Positions 33,901-45,900 of a stretch of 64,000 bases of DNA are shown here, piece by piece. The notes under the pieces were generated by a model. That model saw only the letters and a program-made list of their open reading frames with translations, did not search any database and was not told where the DNA came from. Position 1 is the stretch's first letter. Each line of letters starts with the position of its first letter. The translations under genes and the position numbers were made by a program. The stretch spans positions 35,119,501 to 35,183,500 of the forward strand of contig NC_134145.1 of assembly GCF_033958435.1 (NCBI RefSeq). Direction: 5' to 3'. The stretch comes from Carettochelys insculpta. Taxonomy: Eukaryota; Chordata; Testudines; Carettochelyidae.

Positions 33901-36900
33901 CTTTTCTGTTTGACATTCAAAGCTGTTTAGAGGACCTGGCTGAGCCCAGACCTTGCACATGATAGAACGAGTGTGAAACGATGCATCAGAGCCCACATGT
34001 GCGTGGTCTGGGTGAAAACAGCTATCAAGATCTCCGAGCTGCAGCACCAGGGCAAGCCTGACACCTAAGGGGGAGCACCCAGAGGGACACACATCGAAGA
34101 ATCTCCATTACTGCACAAAGGTGAGTAACTTCTTTTTCCAAGGTGTGTATGTGGGGACTGAGAACTGCTCGTGATGCACGCAGGGGATATCTGCGTGTAT
34201 GTACATTAGTTCAGGGAGATGGGTAGCTAGGAGCTGTGTGTGGGTAGGGGTGTTGCTCAGGATATATAGAGGGAGGTACCTAAGCTCTGTGTGTGTGCAG
34301 TAGGGTAGCTCAGGATACAGAGATTGGAGGCAGCCAGGGGCTGTGTGCTGGGAGAGCCGTCCTCCTGCTATTGCTGATTCCCGGGAGCTCTGCCAGCCTG
34401 GAGCTGAGTCCATCCACCTAGGCAGCTCTTACTCACTGCACAAGAAGTCAAAGGGGTCTGGAAACCGAGGAGCATAAAGAGGAGACAGGAAAATGCCATG
34501 GTTGTCCTCTGCATGGAACTATTCAAAGCCTGAACCATCCCACACTGCCCACTTCTTGACCCTGACCTAGTTAGGGGTAGAGGCTTGGCTTGGAAGGAGA
34601 AGAGGTGTGGGGCAGTGTGGAGCTGCCCTTGGGACTGCCCAGCTCTGACACTGAAATTTGGGAGGGGGCAACCCTACCATGCTGTCCATGTAGACCCCCA
34701 TGGTTGAAAACTGCTGATATAAATCACTGGACTCTGAAGACCAAGGCTATGTCTAGGCTGCAGGCTTCTGTAGACAAAACTTCTGTTTCTGACAAAGTTT
34801 TGTCGACAGAGCGTGTCCAGACTGCAGATCTCTCGGAAGAGAACTGCTGGTCTGAAACATTCTGTCGACGTCCGTGAACACCTTGTTCCATGAGGAAGAA
34901 GGGCTGTCTCAGCAGGAAGGGGTTTTTACAACATTTGGCCCGCTGTGTATGGGCCAAATGTCGGAAGAGCCTTTCCCAACAGCACTGTTTGCTGCAGTCG
35001 AGACATAATTGTAAAATAGAAATTTGATTATTCATATGATTAAAGTAATAAATATACTTAATTCCTGGAGGAGGAGGCTAAATTCTGCACAGGCTTACAA
35101 CATTTACAAAATCCCCAAAACTACTTAAAAATATATGTTGAAAGTCAAATGCTCAAAAGTTAGGAAATGCCATAATTAAGGTTGCTTGTATGACAATAAT
35201 TGGGTATTTTTAAGCATATGTATAATGTTACAGCCTTTAATAACATGATCACGTGCTATTTTTAGCATTGGACCCAAGCATCCTTCAGTGAATGGCTAGT
35301 TAATCAAAATTTCTTTATCATTCTTGTTCAAGGTGTGCCCCCAAGCCTTATTTATAACACACACCATTCAGCCCCTCTGCTGAACATAAAATTATTAACT
35401 TCTTTATGTTTGAGAAACAGCTGACTCTGTGATACTTGTCACCATGCAAGTAACTTACTTATGGACATTGCTGTTGTGCTCTCATTATACTATTCAGTGC
35501 TTCATAAATGTTGATTCAACTCATCTTCGCAACACCCTGTGACATCTGTTGATTTTATTCTCATTTTACAATAGAGGAACTGAGATACAGAAATCAAAGC
35601 CAAAATTGTTTCCTCATTTTGGGTGTCCAACTTGAAATGCCTAGAGCCTGAATTTTGAGAGTACAGTATTTCATTTTTACATCACTTCGTATATTCCACC
35701 ACAATTCTGGCTTTAGTTGCTGCTAAGTTCTCAGAGCTTCTAAAAATCTGACCACAGGTGTCTCACATTGGGCACCCAGAAAATGAGGAATACGTAATTA
35801 GTAAACACCTGTGAAAAGTTTGTTGGAAGTGACTTGTGCAACATTATAACTCTTTGTTGGCCGACGGGTTGTTCATCTTCTTTAAGTACAAGACTTTTTT
35901 TTTTTAATTTTCCTATAGTTCCCCTGCTTCATTAACGGCACACCATTCAACTTTTGTATCAAATTGCAGAAGGATCCTAAAGACAACACTCAGCAGGTCC
36001 TAAGTGATCCAAAAGACTTGCTGTGGTCTTCTGTACGTGGGTGAATTTCACTCCAAAATATACACTATAATGTAAAAGGATGTTTGAAAATTCTATACAT
36101 GGTTTTTCAAGCACCAGACAAAAATTATGTAGGTTAAACAAGGAATGTTAACTGAATGGTGGAAGGAAAAAAGCACAGTACTGTCTGTATCATGAATTCA
36201 AAAGAAAAATAATACAATGTATATTTATAATAGATGTTTATAACTGGCTATGCTGTAACAGCTGGAGCTGCAGAAAGACTTATATTTGGGTATGACAGCT
36301 ATGGAAACATATGTGGTAAGAAGAACACCCATGTTGAAGGTGCACCTCTTTCCGGACGGGATATGACAAATAAAAAGTAAGTACCTCAGATTTTTAATGT
36401 AATCAAATACTTGAGATTTCATCACTGTGGATAGGATAAATGATCTGTACTAAATAAAACTTTGGTCCATTTAAATCTTTTCCTGCATGTAGGCACTTTA
36501 TTAAGAAATACAAATATGAGAGTACAAGAATACTATACAGTAGCAATTGCACATAATTATGGTCCAGGTCCTTTCTTTGTATTCTTGGGTCCCAGGGAAC
36601 TCCAGGTTGTCGTGGTCTGCCCCCATAGTTTGCTTGCAATTTTGGGGGTCTGTAATATGACTTAAAATCAGGTAAAATACAGTGTACATTGTAGTGTGCT
36701 TTAAAATCACTTTTTAGCTTTTAGCATCAAAATACAAGTGTTCCAATAACATATGGAAAAAAACATCACTAGGTATCATGTTTTGTACTGCTTTTAAAGA
36801 TAGTGAGAAGATTTAAAATTATATGAAAAATTGAAAGCTTGCCTTAAAAGGGAATTTTCTCCTTTCTTCCTAGACATGTGTTCTTTTTGAATTCGTGCAG

Positions 36901-39900
36901 TCTGGAAATTAAAAACCTTAAAATCAATTCAGTTGCCTTGTGTGTATCTAGCTGTCCGCAAGAGCAACTTAATTCTCTGGAAGACATCCAGCTTTTTGCA
37001 AAGAACAATGGTATGTAGTAAAGAATATGGATTCCTTAATGTGTGCATGGAAGAGTTAAGCAGTTTTTAATCCGAAAAAATGTACTCCCGTTTGAAATAT
37101 GTTGCACTGGATGTTTACTTCTTTACCATTAATTTATTTAATGAGTCTGTGTCAGTGGAAAGCATGTTCTAGTTCATGCTTATTTAAATGTTTTATTTGT
37201 CAAAATGTTATGGATCTCTTGGGCAAATAAAATTATTAGATTGTTCAGCAGGAAAGTGGCTACTGAGGACAAACTAATTCAGATTGGAGGTGAAGTTAGC
37301 ATACAAACAGCCTCTGTTCATTATGGGAGAAATCTGCATCGATGCTCTGAATTGGAGCCTTCAAATTCGACTAAAACTCTAGTGAAAAACTGTTGTTACA
37401 TTGATGTACCAGATCACATGTACTGAGTTTTTTGTTTTCAGAGCCAAAGTAGAATCATTTTGATTTTATTTGGGTTCTGTTTAAGTAAGGTATAAGTAGC
37501 TATTGTACAAAAGCAGTTTTGCATTGCTGTTCAACATTTACAAGTTGCGCCTCTCAAAACCTGAATTCTCTCATCCGGTAACATCTGCTGTCCGGCAGGA
37601 TCATGAATGTTACTGGATCAGAGAGCCCTAGCAGGGATGTTGCAAGGAAGAGGGCCAGTGGTCAGGAGCCCTGCCAGATGACCAGAGAGCTGGCAGATCT
37701 GCGCAGGGGAGGCCAGAGGTTTGAGTCACTGGTACTGGCTCCCCTATAGGGATTGTGCTGGCAGCACGACGGGGGCTGAACCAGCTGCCCAGATCTGAGT
37801 TTTCTGTGCACAAGGGCAGGGAAGATCTGATTCTAAATCTGGTTCTTTTTTTTCTTTTTTGAATGATATTGACTACATAAAACTGGCCAGCACTGCTCAC
37901 TGAATAAAGTGTTTGGCATTTGGCAGGCAGTGACTCTGGGAATTATTCTTTTTTATTTTCCTGGATTGGATGGCAAGAGTAGTAATTTATAATTAGTTTT
38001 TTAACTTAATTTTTGTGGTGCTTGATTATTATTTGATTCTTTTTTATGTACTTAAAGAGCTGTGTAACCCAGTAATATTCCTTAAATAAATGTCAGTATA
38101 ACTGAATTAGCTTACATGAAACCCCATTCATATTTAAAGAATTTGCATGCCTGTCTTTAGAGAGCTGGCAATATTGCATTTTAATGGGTTTGAATATATC
38201 TAAGCGTTGCTTTTTCACAAGCTTTGTAGTTACATAGTGTTTTACCGGCAGACAGCCTGAGGATACCAGGTTAAAGTTCTTAGGTCTGTGGCTGGATGAC
38301 ATTTTATTCTATTCTGCATCATTAAGGGTACAATCCTGCTGAAATTTAAATAAATAAGGTTTGTACAGTTGTCTTAATGGGAGCAAATAAGACTCTAAAT
38401 GCCTAAATACATGTAGGTATTTGTGTAGCTCTACTCTGGAGGATTGGTGATTGATGAGTTAACGAAACATAGAATATAAGCCAAAAATAAAGCTGTTCCC
38501 ATTTCCCTTAATAAATTCACATAGCTTTGGAATCTAAATCTTTTTGTAAAAGACTCAGTATTAATGAAAATGTGAGTTGGAGCCAAATTCAGAGGTGACC
38601 CTACAGAGAGCTAAAGATGTAATTCCACCATCTTCCCAACCTTCCCAGCATGCATATTGTGCCTATTTAAATACTCTGTAGGTACACTTACACTTGATGG
38701 ATAATTTGCATTCCTACTTACGATGGCCCCCTGAGTCTAAGGCAGTGTAGATGGGTGTAACTTATACACCAAAGGGAGGGATGCATCAAGAAAAAGAAAA
38801 ATATCATAGCCCATTCTTGAACATACGCATTGATATACCACCCTCTGTCTCCATGGCATTTAACTTGCACCAGTGTAGACTCGATTATATTGTTTTCCAC
38901 ATCAGCTGATGTGCAGTGATGATGTTAGTCACCTTGATTTTCAGAATGACTGTGACCATCAAAGTTTCTACTAATGGGTCTTTGTGTAACTCCATGGACC
39001 AATTTGGAAAGAACATTTACCATGCTGGCCACGAGGCCATTTGTCTAGTTATATTGATTGAGCTGCACATTGTTGCTGTGTCTGGAACGCCTTGCCTAAT
39101 GCCAAGGTGCCGTGTAGTTTGATGTGAGGTAAAGATTCTGTCGTGGTATTTTTAGTAATTAAAAAAAAAAAAAAAGTCACGTACAGCTCACAGGCAATCA
39201 AAGAAAAATTCACAGAAGTCCACAACCCATCACTGACTTTTACTACAAATATCCTGCGTGGGGCAGCCTAACAGTAGGAGCATTGTCAGAAGGGCCATTG
39301 GCAGCTGTGTGCATGCTGGCTGCTGATCTGGCAGGCCAGGGGTTGACTGTGGCAGCTGTTACAGCCCCGCTGCTGCACCTGCATTAGGGGCTGGTACAAC
39401 CCACAATTCTCTTTCCCTCTTGTTTCCTGGCTGCTTCAGCCCTGGGATTGTGCCTCTGACACTGCTTACGTCATGGAAGTTCTAGAATGTCACAGAACCC
39501 ATGATTTCTGTAATTGAGCCAACCTGAGGGCGTGATTCTATCACCAGTTGCTCAGAGCTGAGTCACAATGTCCAGTTTGCACATTTTGTGTCAAGGTGTC
39601 TTTTGAAGCATTTCACCTGCCCTTTACACTTAAGATTGCTGGAGCTTACTTTGGCATATAAGACTTGTTTTGATACTTGGATCTCAGGCATACAACTTAC
39701 GTGACCAGTTCCTCTCAGTTGCACACTGATCAAATGACCCTGGATGCCAACTGAACCGATTTTTTTGCCAAGACTTGAGTGTTGGAAATCTGGTCCTGTC
39801 ATTTGGTGCATAGCAGTCATTGTAGGTGTCCCAAATGGAAACTGTCAGGATTTTTAGTGTATCATTGTTAAAACATCCATGTTTTGCACCCAGAGAACAA

Positions 39901-42900
39901 TGCTGTAAGGAAAACATTGTAGACTTATTTTTTTGTCTGTTGTCATATTCCACATTGGTTCCAGATTCAGTGGTAGAAGTGACCATATAGAGTGCTGGCT
40001 TTCTTAATTTACCCATCCACGTTGTTGTCAGTTGTCACTTTGTTGTTCAGCTTGCTGCAAGATTAGTAAGCTGTTTGATGGCTTGGAGAGTGGTACCTTC
40101 CAAGCTTATTGATGGGTAAGGTTGTTACGGAGCTGATTGGTACATAACCTTGTTTTTTATTGGGCAAATGGTGAGGCCAAAGTTATGAGCTGCCTCAGCA
40201 AACCACGTTGTACCATTGTTTAGTATAGCATCAGAGCACCAGGGCCCATCATTGTTGCAAAGTAAGTCTTGGATCAAAGCATTTGTTGGTTTGGAGATCA
40301 CATGTAGATTGGAAAGACTGAAGAGCTTATGATATAAACCTAATAAAGATGTCACTTGAAGAGCCGCAAGAGGCTTTCTCTAGCACTGCAGCAAAGAATA
40401 TACCGAAAAGGCTGAATGCTAGGGCAAATACTTGCTTCACCATGCTTGCAAAAAGAAATGAATTTGCAGCTGTGCCTTCCAGCTGTGCCTTTGTGGAGCT
40501 GTTAAACAATGTTAATAAATTTCCTGGACGTTAAATTTAGAGAGGAATTTACAGGAGGCAGTGCAGTGGACTGTTGTATGTCTTGGCTGGATTAAGACAC
40601 ATGGTTTACAAAGGCTGGGGCTTCTCATGACATTTTTCCTTTAATTGTGAAATGATAAATCATGTTCTGCTGAGCACTAAAGCCACACAATGACTCAGAA
40701 CATTGTTGCTGATTTGGGTCAGGGAGTTTAGAAAGAGTCTTGCCAGTCACAGAGAGCAAAGATATACTGTTAGTTGCCACAGTTGCTCTTTAATTCATTT
40801 ATGCTTGAAAGACGGGGATGTTGTTGTTGTTTTATGAATTCTTGATGGTAGAGATGGAGGAATAATTCAAAAACCCTGTCAGTGAGAAGATTTCCTCTGT
40901 TAGGAGCAAGAGATTGGTTATTGTTTGTTTGAACAACCTTCAGTGTCTGCTTATGTGCATAGATTGGCAAATGTAATAGATGTGCACAATTTGTAGACAT
41001 TGTCCAGAAACAGAAAATTACTTCAAAGCTTTATAACTAAATTTCTCACCCCTCTGTTAGTCAGTGGTGGATAGCTGTAGCCTCTGATGGGGCCCATGTG
41101 CATTGAGGCCTGTGTAGACGTGCATCACCAATAGAAACACATGCTGCCCAATGTGGGTGCTCTGTTAATCAGCTGAGCGGCACCTGAATCTCTCCTGAGT
41201 GGCCACCAAAGTGCTCAGCTTACTGGGAACACTGGCCCTGGCCAATGGAGGGAGGGGCACTGCCCCCTGCTGCTCTTTCCTTCCCTCCGTCTTACTCCTT
41301 TGTCTGCTTCTCTTGTCCCTCAGACCCTGCCAATGGCCATGGCAGTGGGTAGGTAGAGCCTGTGCTAGGAGGAGAGCGTATTCCCCCCACCCCCATGCAG
41401 AAGTGGCTGAACCTCCTCCCTCTTCCACCCACCCCCCTTGTGGAGCTATCTGAGCTGCCTCTTCTTCCTCCCCTTCCTGCTGCCCCCTGTGAGGAGCTGG
41501 CCGAGTCCCTTCTCCCTTGCTTCTCTCCTGACTTGCTGCACAGTCTGGGCCTGAGTACATTCTGCCTTTCCTCCTCCCTTCCCAGCCGACCCCGTATGCA
41601 GAACTGGCCCAAACCACCTTTCCTCCCCATGACATGGAGCTGGCTTGAGTCCCCTCTTCTCATCCCCCTAGCTCCCTGCATAGAATTGGCCCAAGCCTCT
41701 TTCTCTTCCACTTGGGGCCAGTCTCAGCCATTTGCCCAAGCCCACACCCCCCTCCAGTGTTGGCTTGAGTCCCATATCTCTCCTGAAAGGCCTGGTGCTC
41801 TCCCCCTGCCCTGGGCCCCCTTTTAACAAAACTTTGTATTTGTACCATTTGCTCTCGTTGACTGGTGTTCCCCACGAGCTGTGATCAGAGGTGTAAGCAC
41901 TAGCTGGGGCCGTGCTGGGGCCATGGCTGGGAGTGTGTCCAGGAGCAGAGTCATGGCTGTGGCTCCAGGTGGGGCTGGAGTAGAAGGCTGAACTGGGCCC
42001 CACTGCACAGCCCCAAACATTCCTCCAGGCCCTCGCGGGGTGTGCTCTACATCTTAGAGACTCTGTGGTAAGATCCACCCAGGAAGTGCAGGCAGCTGTG
42101 TGGAGCCCATGGACCTCCATCTGCCATGGGCTTGGGACCAGTATACTGGAGAGCAGCTGTTGGTCTGTATCCCTGCCACCCTGTGTATGTTGCCGAGGGC
42201 AGATTGAGGGCTCCCAGCAGTGGTCTGAGATCCCTGGGCAGCTCTTACCATGGTCTTAGCTTTCTGCTAGACAGAAGGCATGGCCTTGGAACGTGGGGAG
42301 GAGAAGGAGGTGGTACTGCATGCCGGTATGGGAGGCAAAGTTCTTTGTGCCCAGGACCCCAGTAAATCTTAATCTTCCTCTGCTGCTGGTAGATTTCAGT
42401 GTGATTTGTGATAAGAGATTTATCATCGGTCCCTGCAACGTGAACGCAGTTTGGCTAGGCCTGTACACATCTTTCACCACTTTGTAAAATCTTAGGTCTG
42501 ATAACCCAGGTCGCCAGCTGAGGTCAATCAATTAGGATGCACTGCAAGAAATGAGAGAGTCAGTCCCCAAGGCTTGTAGTTATTCCAGTATTAGTGTTTA
42601 CCAATACAGCATGAAACAGCTATGTTACCTTATTGGTCAATGAGTCCAAACAACACAGTTCCCTTAAAGAATCCAGGTTGAGTATTCGACCCAGACACCC
42701 CAATCAAGTAAAGTTCTATCAGTCTCAAAGGACCAGACTCATTACCTTTTAGGTCAGTAAATATTGCAGACCTTTTCCCAAGGGCATGTTGTCAGCCTGT
42801 TCCTGTTATCTAAACTAAAATAGATTAATGAGAAAAAAGAGAGAGTATTGGTTAAATCACTGATATAGATTTAGGCATGAGTTCAGTTCTCAAGGTTTAG

Positions 42901-45900
42901 ATAAATTACAGAGGGGGTGATCTTGTGCACATTGAACCTCTCTAGTCTGGCACTCTCTCATCCAGCAGCATCCGTAATCCAGCATGATTTTAGTTAGTTG
43001 GATGACTGCTTATCATGGGTGTGGCCAAGTTTCCAGTGATTTCATAAAGTTTGTTTACAGTCACCAGTCCTGGCTCTCATTGTTCTGTGCTGTTATTTAG
43101 CTGTATTTACCCGTAAATGTCTTCTAACAGCCCAGTAAGCGGCAGAAGTGTTGGCAAAGTTCTAGACAGTATAGACCTCCTCTGGTCTGGCAAATTCTCT
43201 CGTGTGGCACCAGTCTGGTCCAGAGGGTGCCTGATGAGAGCTGTTCAACCTGTTGTCATAAACATTTCCTCAAGAATTTAGTCCATGGTTATAGTCCAAA
43301 ATCCAGGGTCTTTCCAGCCAATGGCTGGGATCTCAAGCCCTATGACTTGGGTTTTCCCTGTATGAAACCTCAAGCAGATCTGAGACAAAAAAGGATCTTG
43401 TCCAAAGGGACTTTATACCTTTGCAACAGCCTGTTGACTTGGGAGAACACAAGAGGCTTTTGACATATCCTTCTGTCTTTCAAACATTGTGGCAATTTAG
43501 CACAAGGTAATTTGTCTATTTAAACAGTTGCCATACAGTTTACCCTGATTTTCAGAGAGTCGTGTAAACTATAATACTACATCAATCAAGTTCTATCATA
43601 AATGTTAATATTCCCTTCTGATCTTGAATCAAACCTATAGTAACAGACAAGGATGGTTTGCTCACATTACAAGACCTGAGCAAACACCTGTCATTCTACT
43701 GTTCTAATAACGCACATTTGCATTTCAAAGTTCTTATCTAACCTAAGGTAACAGCCCAACTTTTATGCATCTCTCAGCAAGTCTTTAAAGGTTGACCCTG
43801 GGTCATTCGTTCTGTGAGCTGGTTAGCCCTTTCTGGACATATGCCATATTTTACTCAGATGTCTAATATTTGAATCAGATAAAAGCACATTTGGAGTAAT
43901 GTTTATTCACAAGGTCTTGCCGTTCATCCATTTTAGCCAAACCACATAGGTCTGCACAGGTCCAACTCCCAGCTGCCCCAGCTGGGGGAAGCTGGGCAGC
44001 GCTGGCTTCAACCCCACTGTGGCCACGGTTCACCCCCCTGGCTTACACCCCCCCACCCCCCAGCTGCAGCTCCAGCTCCAGCTCTAGCTCCCCCTGGCCC
44101 CAGCTCCAGTGGCCACGCTCCAACCCCACTCCCTGGCTCCCACTCCAACTTTCTCAGCCTGGCTTCATGCCCCATGGCTCCAGCTCCATCCCTGCCGGCC
44201 CTGGCCCTGGCTCCATCTCCATCTCCATCCCCACCGGCCCCGGCTCCGGCACCTCCACTCCAGCCCCTGGCCCAGGCTCCTGCTTCAACCTCCATGGCCC
44301 GGCTCAATCCCCCCGCATCTCTGGCTCCAATCTCCACTCCCGCTCCAAGCCAGGATCCAACCTCACTGAATTCCCGGTTCACCCCCACCACCATAGCTTC
44401 CTCTCCAACCCCCTCAGCCCTGCTCAGTTCCAGCCCCCGCTGGAAGCCGGGCAGCAGCTGAGCCGCCTCACAGTCTGGCTCCCAGCTTCTGGCTCCCCCA
44501 GGTGGGGGAAGCTGGGTGGTAGCTTGGGGAAGCTGGTGAACCCGGTGAAATATGGGACAGTTAGCTGCTTTTGCAAAATAAATCGGGACACCAGAATGGC
44601 ACCTGAAATACAGGGCTGTCCTGCTGAAAGCGGGATGGATGATCACCCTAGCATTGGAGCATGTTGCCATATATCTTTCCATTTTCAAGTCAGAGAGTAG
44701 GTCAGCTTAACAGCGTAGGATGTGCTTGTCACTTGAGAGCAAGGACAGGAGAAAGCATTATTGTGAACACAGTCTGTGAGACTGTTCTTTCATATATTAA
44801 CGCAATCCACAATAGTGTTATAGACTGTGTCATTCAGGGATACCCATTTGGCAATGTCATTGCTGATTGTTGGAAGAGTTACTACAACAGTAACTAGCTT
44901 TGCTGAAAGTTCTTGGGTGATGGACATCTTTCAGCCAAGCAATATCTAGATGTGTCTGCTGAGCTGGTTTTTATGGCTTTTTGGATGAATAAGGAGGGAA
45001 AGCTTTGACTAAATAAGATGGGGCTCAGTTCAATAAATAGTGCTTCATAACACGTGAATTAGATGCACATCTTTTAATTTGCACTGTCACACCAACAGAT
45101 GTTCATGTCACTGGCATCTGATTGATTGTGTACCTCCAGATAATTTTATGTTTGTAAGGGAGTCAGAAGATAGTGTTTATAAGTAACGAGGTGAGGCTTG
45201 ACACGTGTCATTAGCAGAAGTAAGCCATCGCTGTTCTCTTGCTGATGCTGTGTTTCCCAAGTACATCCCACCCAACATGAGCACTAAACCAATCAGCTTG
45301 TTAGTTACATCACGTCATTTAGTTCAGAATAAAGTTTGGTTTGTCCAGCAAATGGGTATAAAAAAGTCTAATTTACGCCATGTTACACATTGGTTACGGT
45401 TACACTTGCGAGCTTTGCTGACAAAACCCTGGTTCTGTCAACAGAACTGGTAGAATGCCCACACACACAATGCATTTTGTCAACAGCTTGTTGACAAAAC
45501 TCAGCACATTCACTGGCAGCGTTCTGCCTCAAAGCCATAAGGCATAACGCTGCTGTCAGTAAGTTCTGTTGACAAAAAGGCTGTGTGGACAGTGCGGGCG
45601 GGAGGCCTTCTCTTGACAGACATATCATCCACAACAATGGGCAGCCCTGTTCACTGTGCTTCCCAGTGACTGTTTTGTCAAGACAGTAGCCGGGCCGTCC
45701 GGCTGCTTTGTTGACAGAGTGGAGTGTTCTCTCAATTGGCTTTTGTGTGCGGCTGCACTCTGCCAACAGTTTTGTCAGGAAATTTCTTCTGATAGTGACT
45801 TCTTTTGACAGAGCACTGTAGTGTAACCATATCCCCCATTTCTGAATTTGACTCTAACCGGAGGATTCTGGAGTTGTGAGAAATGAGAGAAAAGAAAGTA

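Larger units (their letters stand above)
27276..34139 (+). mobile_element. DIRS-like tyrosine-recombinase retrotransposon, decayed
   Basis: Inverted terminal repeats are visible. The left (27276-27315 continued at 27743-27795) and the right (34014-34103) read as reverse complements, with ggtgtcaggcttgccctgg at the left and its inverse at the right. An internal region at about 33790-33866 is the inverse of the right end (both contain the motif agaagttactcacct), matching the internal complementary region of DIRS elements. The coding order is Gag-like, RT-RNase H, then tyrosine recombinase, all on +. A MITE (27316-27739) splits the left repeat, and a CR1 tail (29884-30203) interrupts the Gag-like part. 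Many stops and shifts make it inactive. It lies in intron 2 in the sense orientation. Confidence 0.88.

Noticed and set aside
41165..41826. Overlapping frames of 120-156 codons on both strands
   Set aside because: Degenerate pyrimidine-rich tandem repeat; no domain, start context or splice support.
44008..44688. 226-codon open frame on - rich in Gly/Ala/Arg
   Set aside because: It mirrors a CAGCTC/CTCCATC low-complexity tract, and both strands are open for the same reason.
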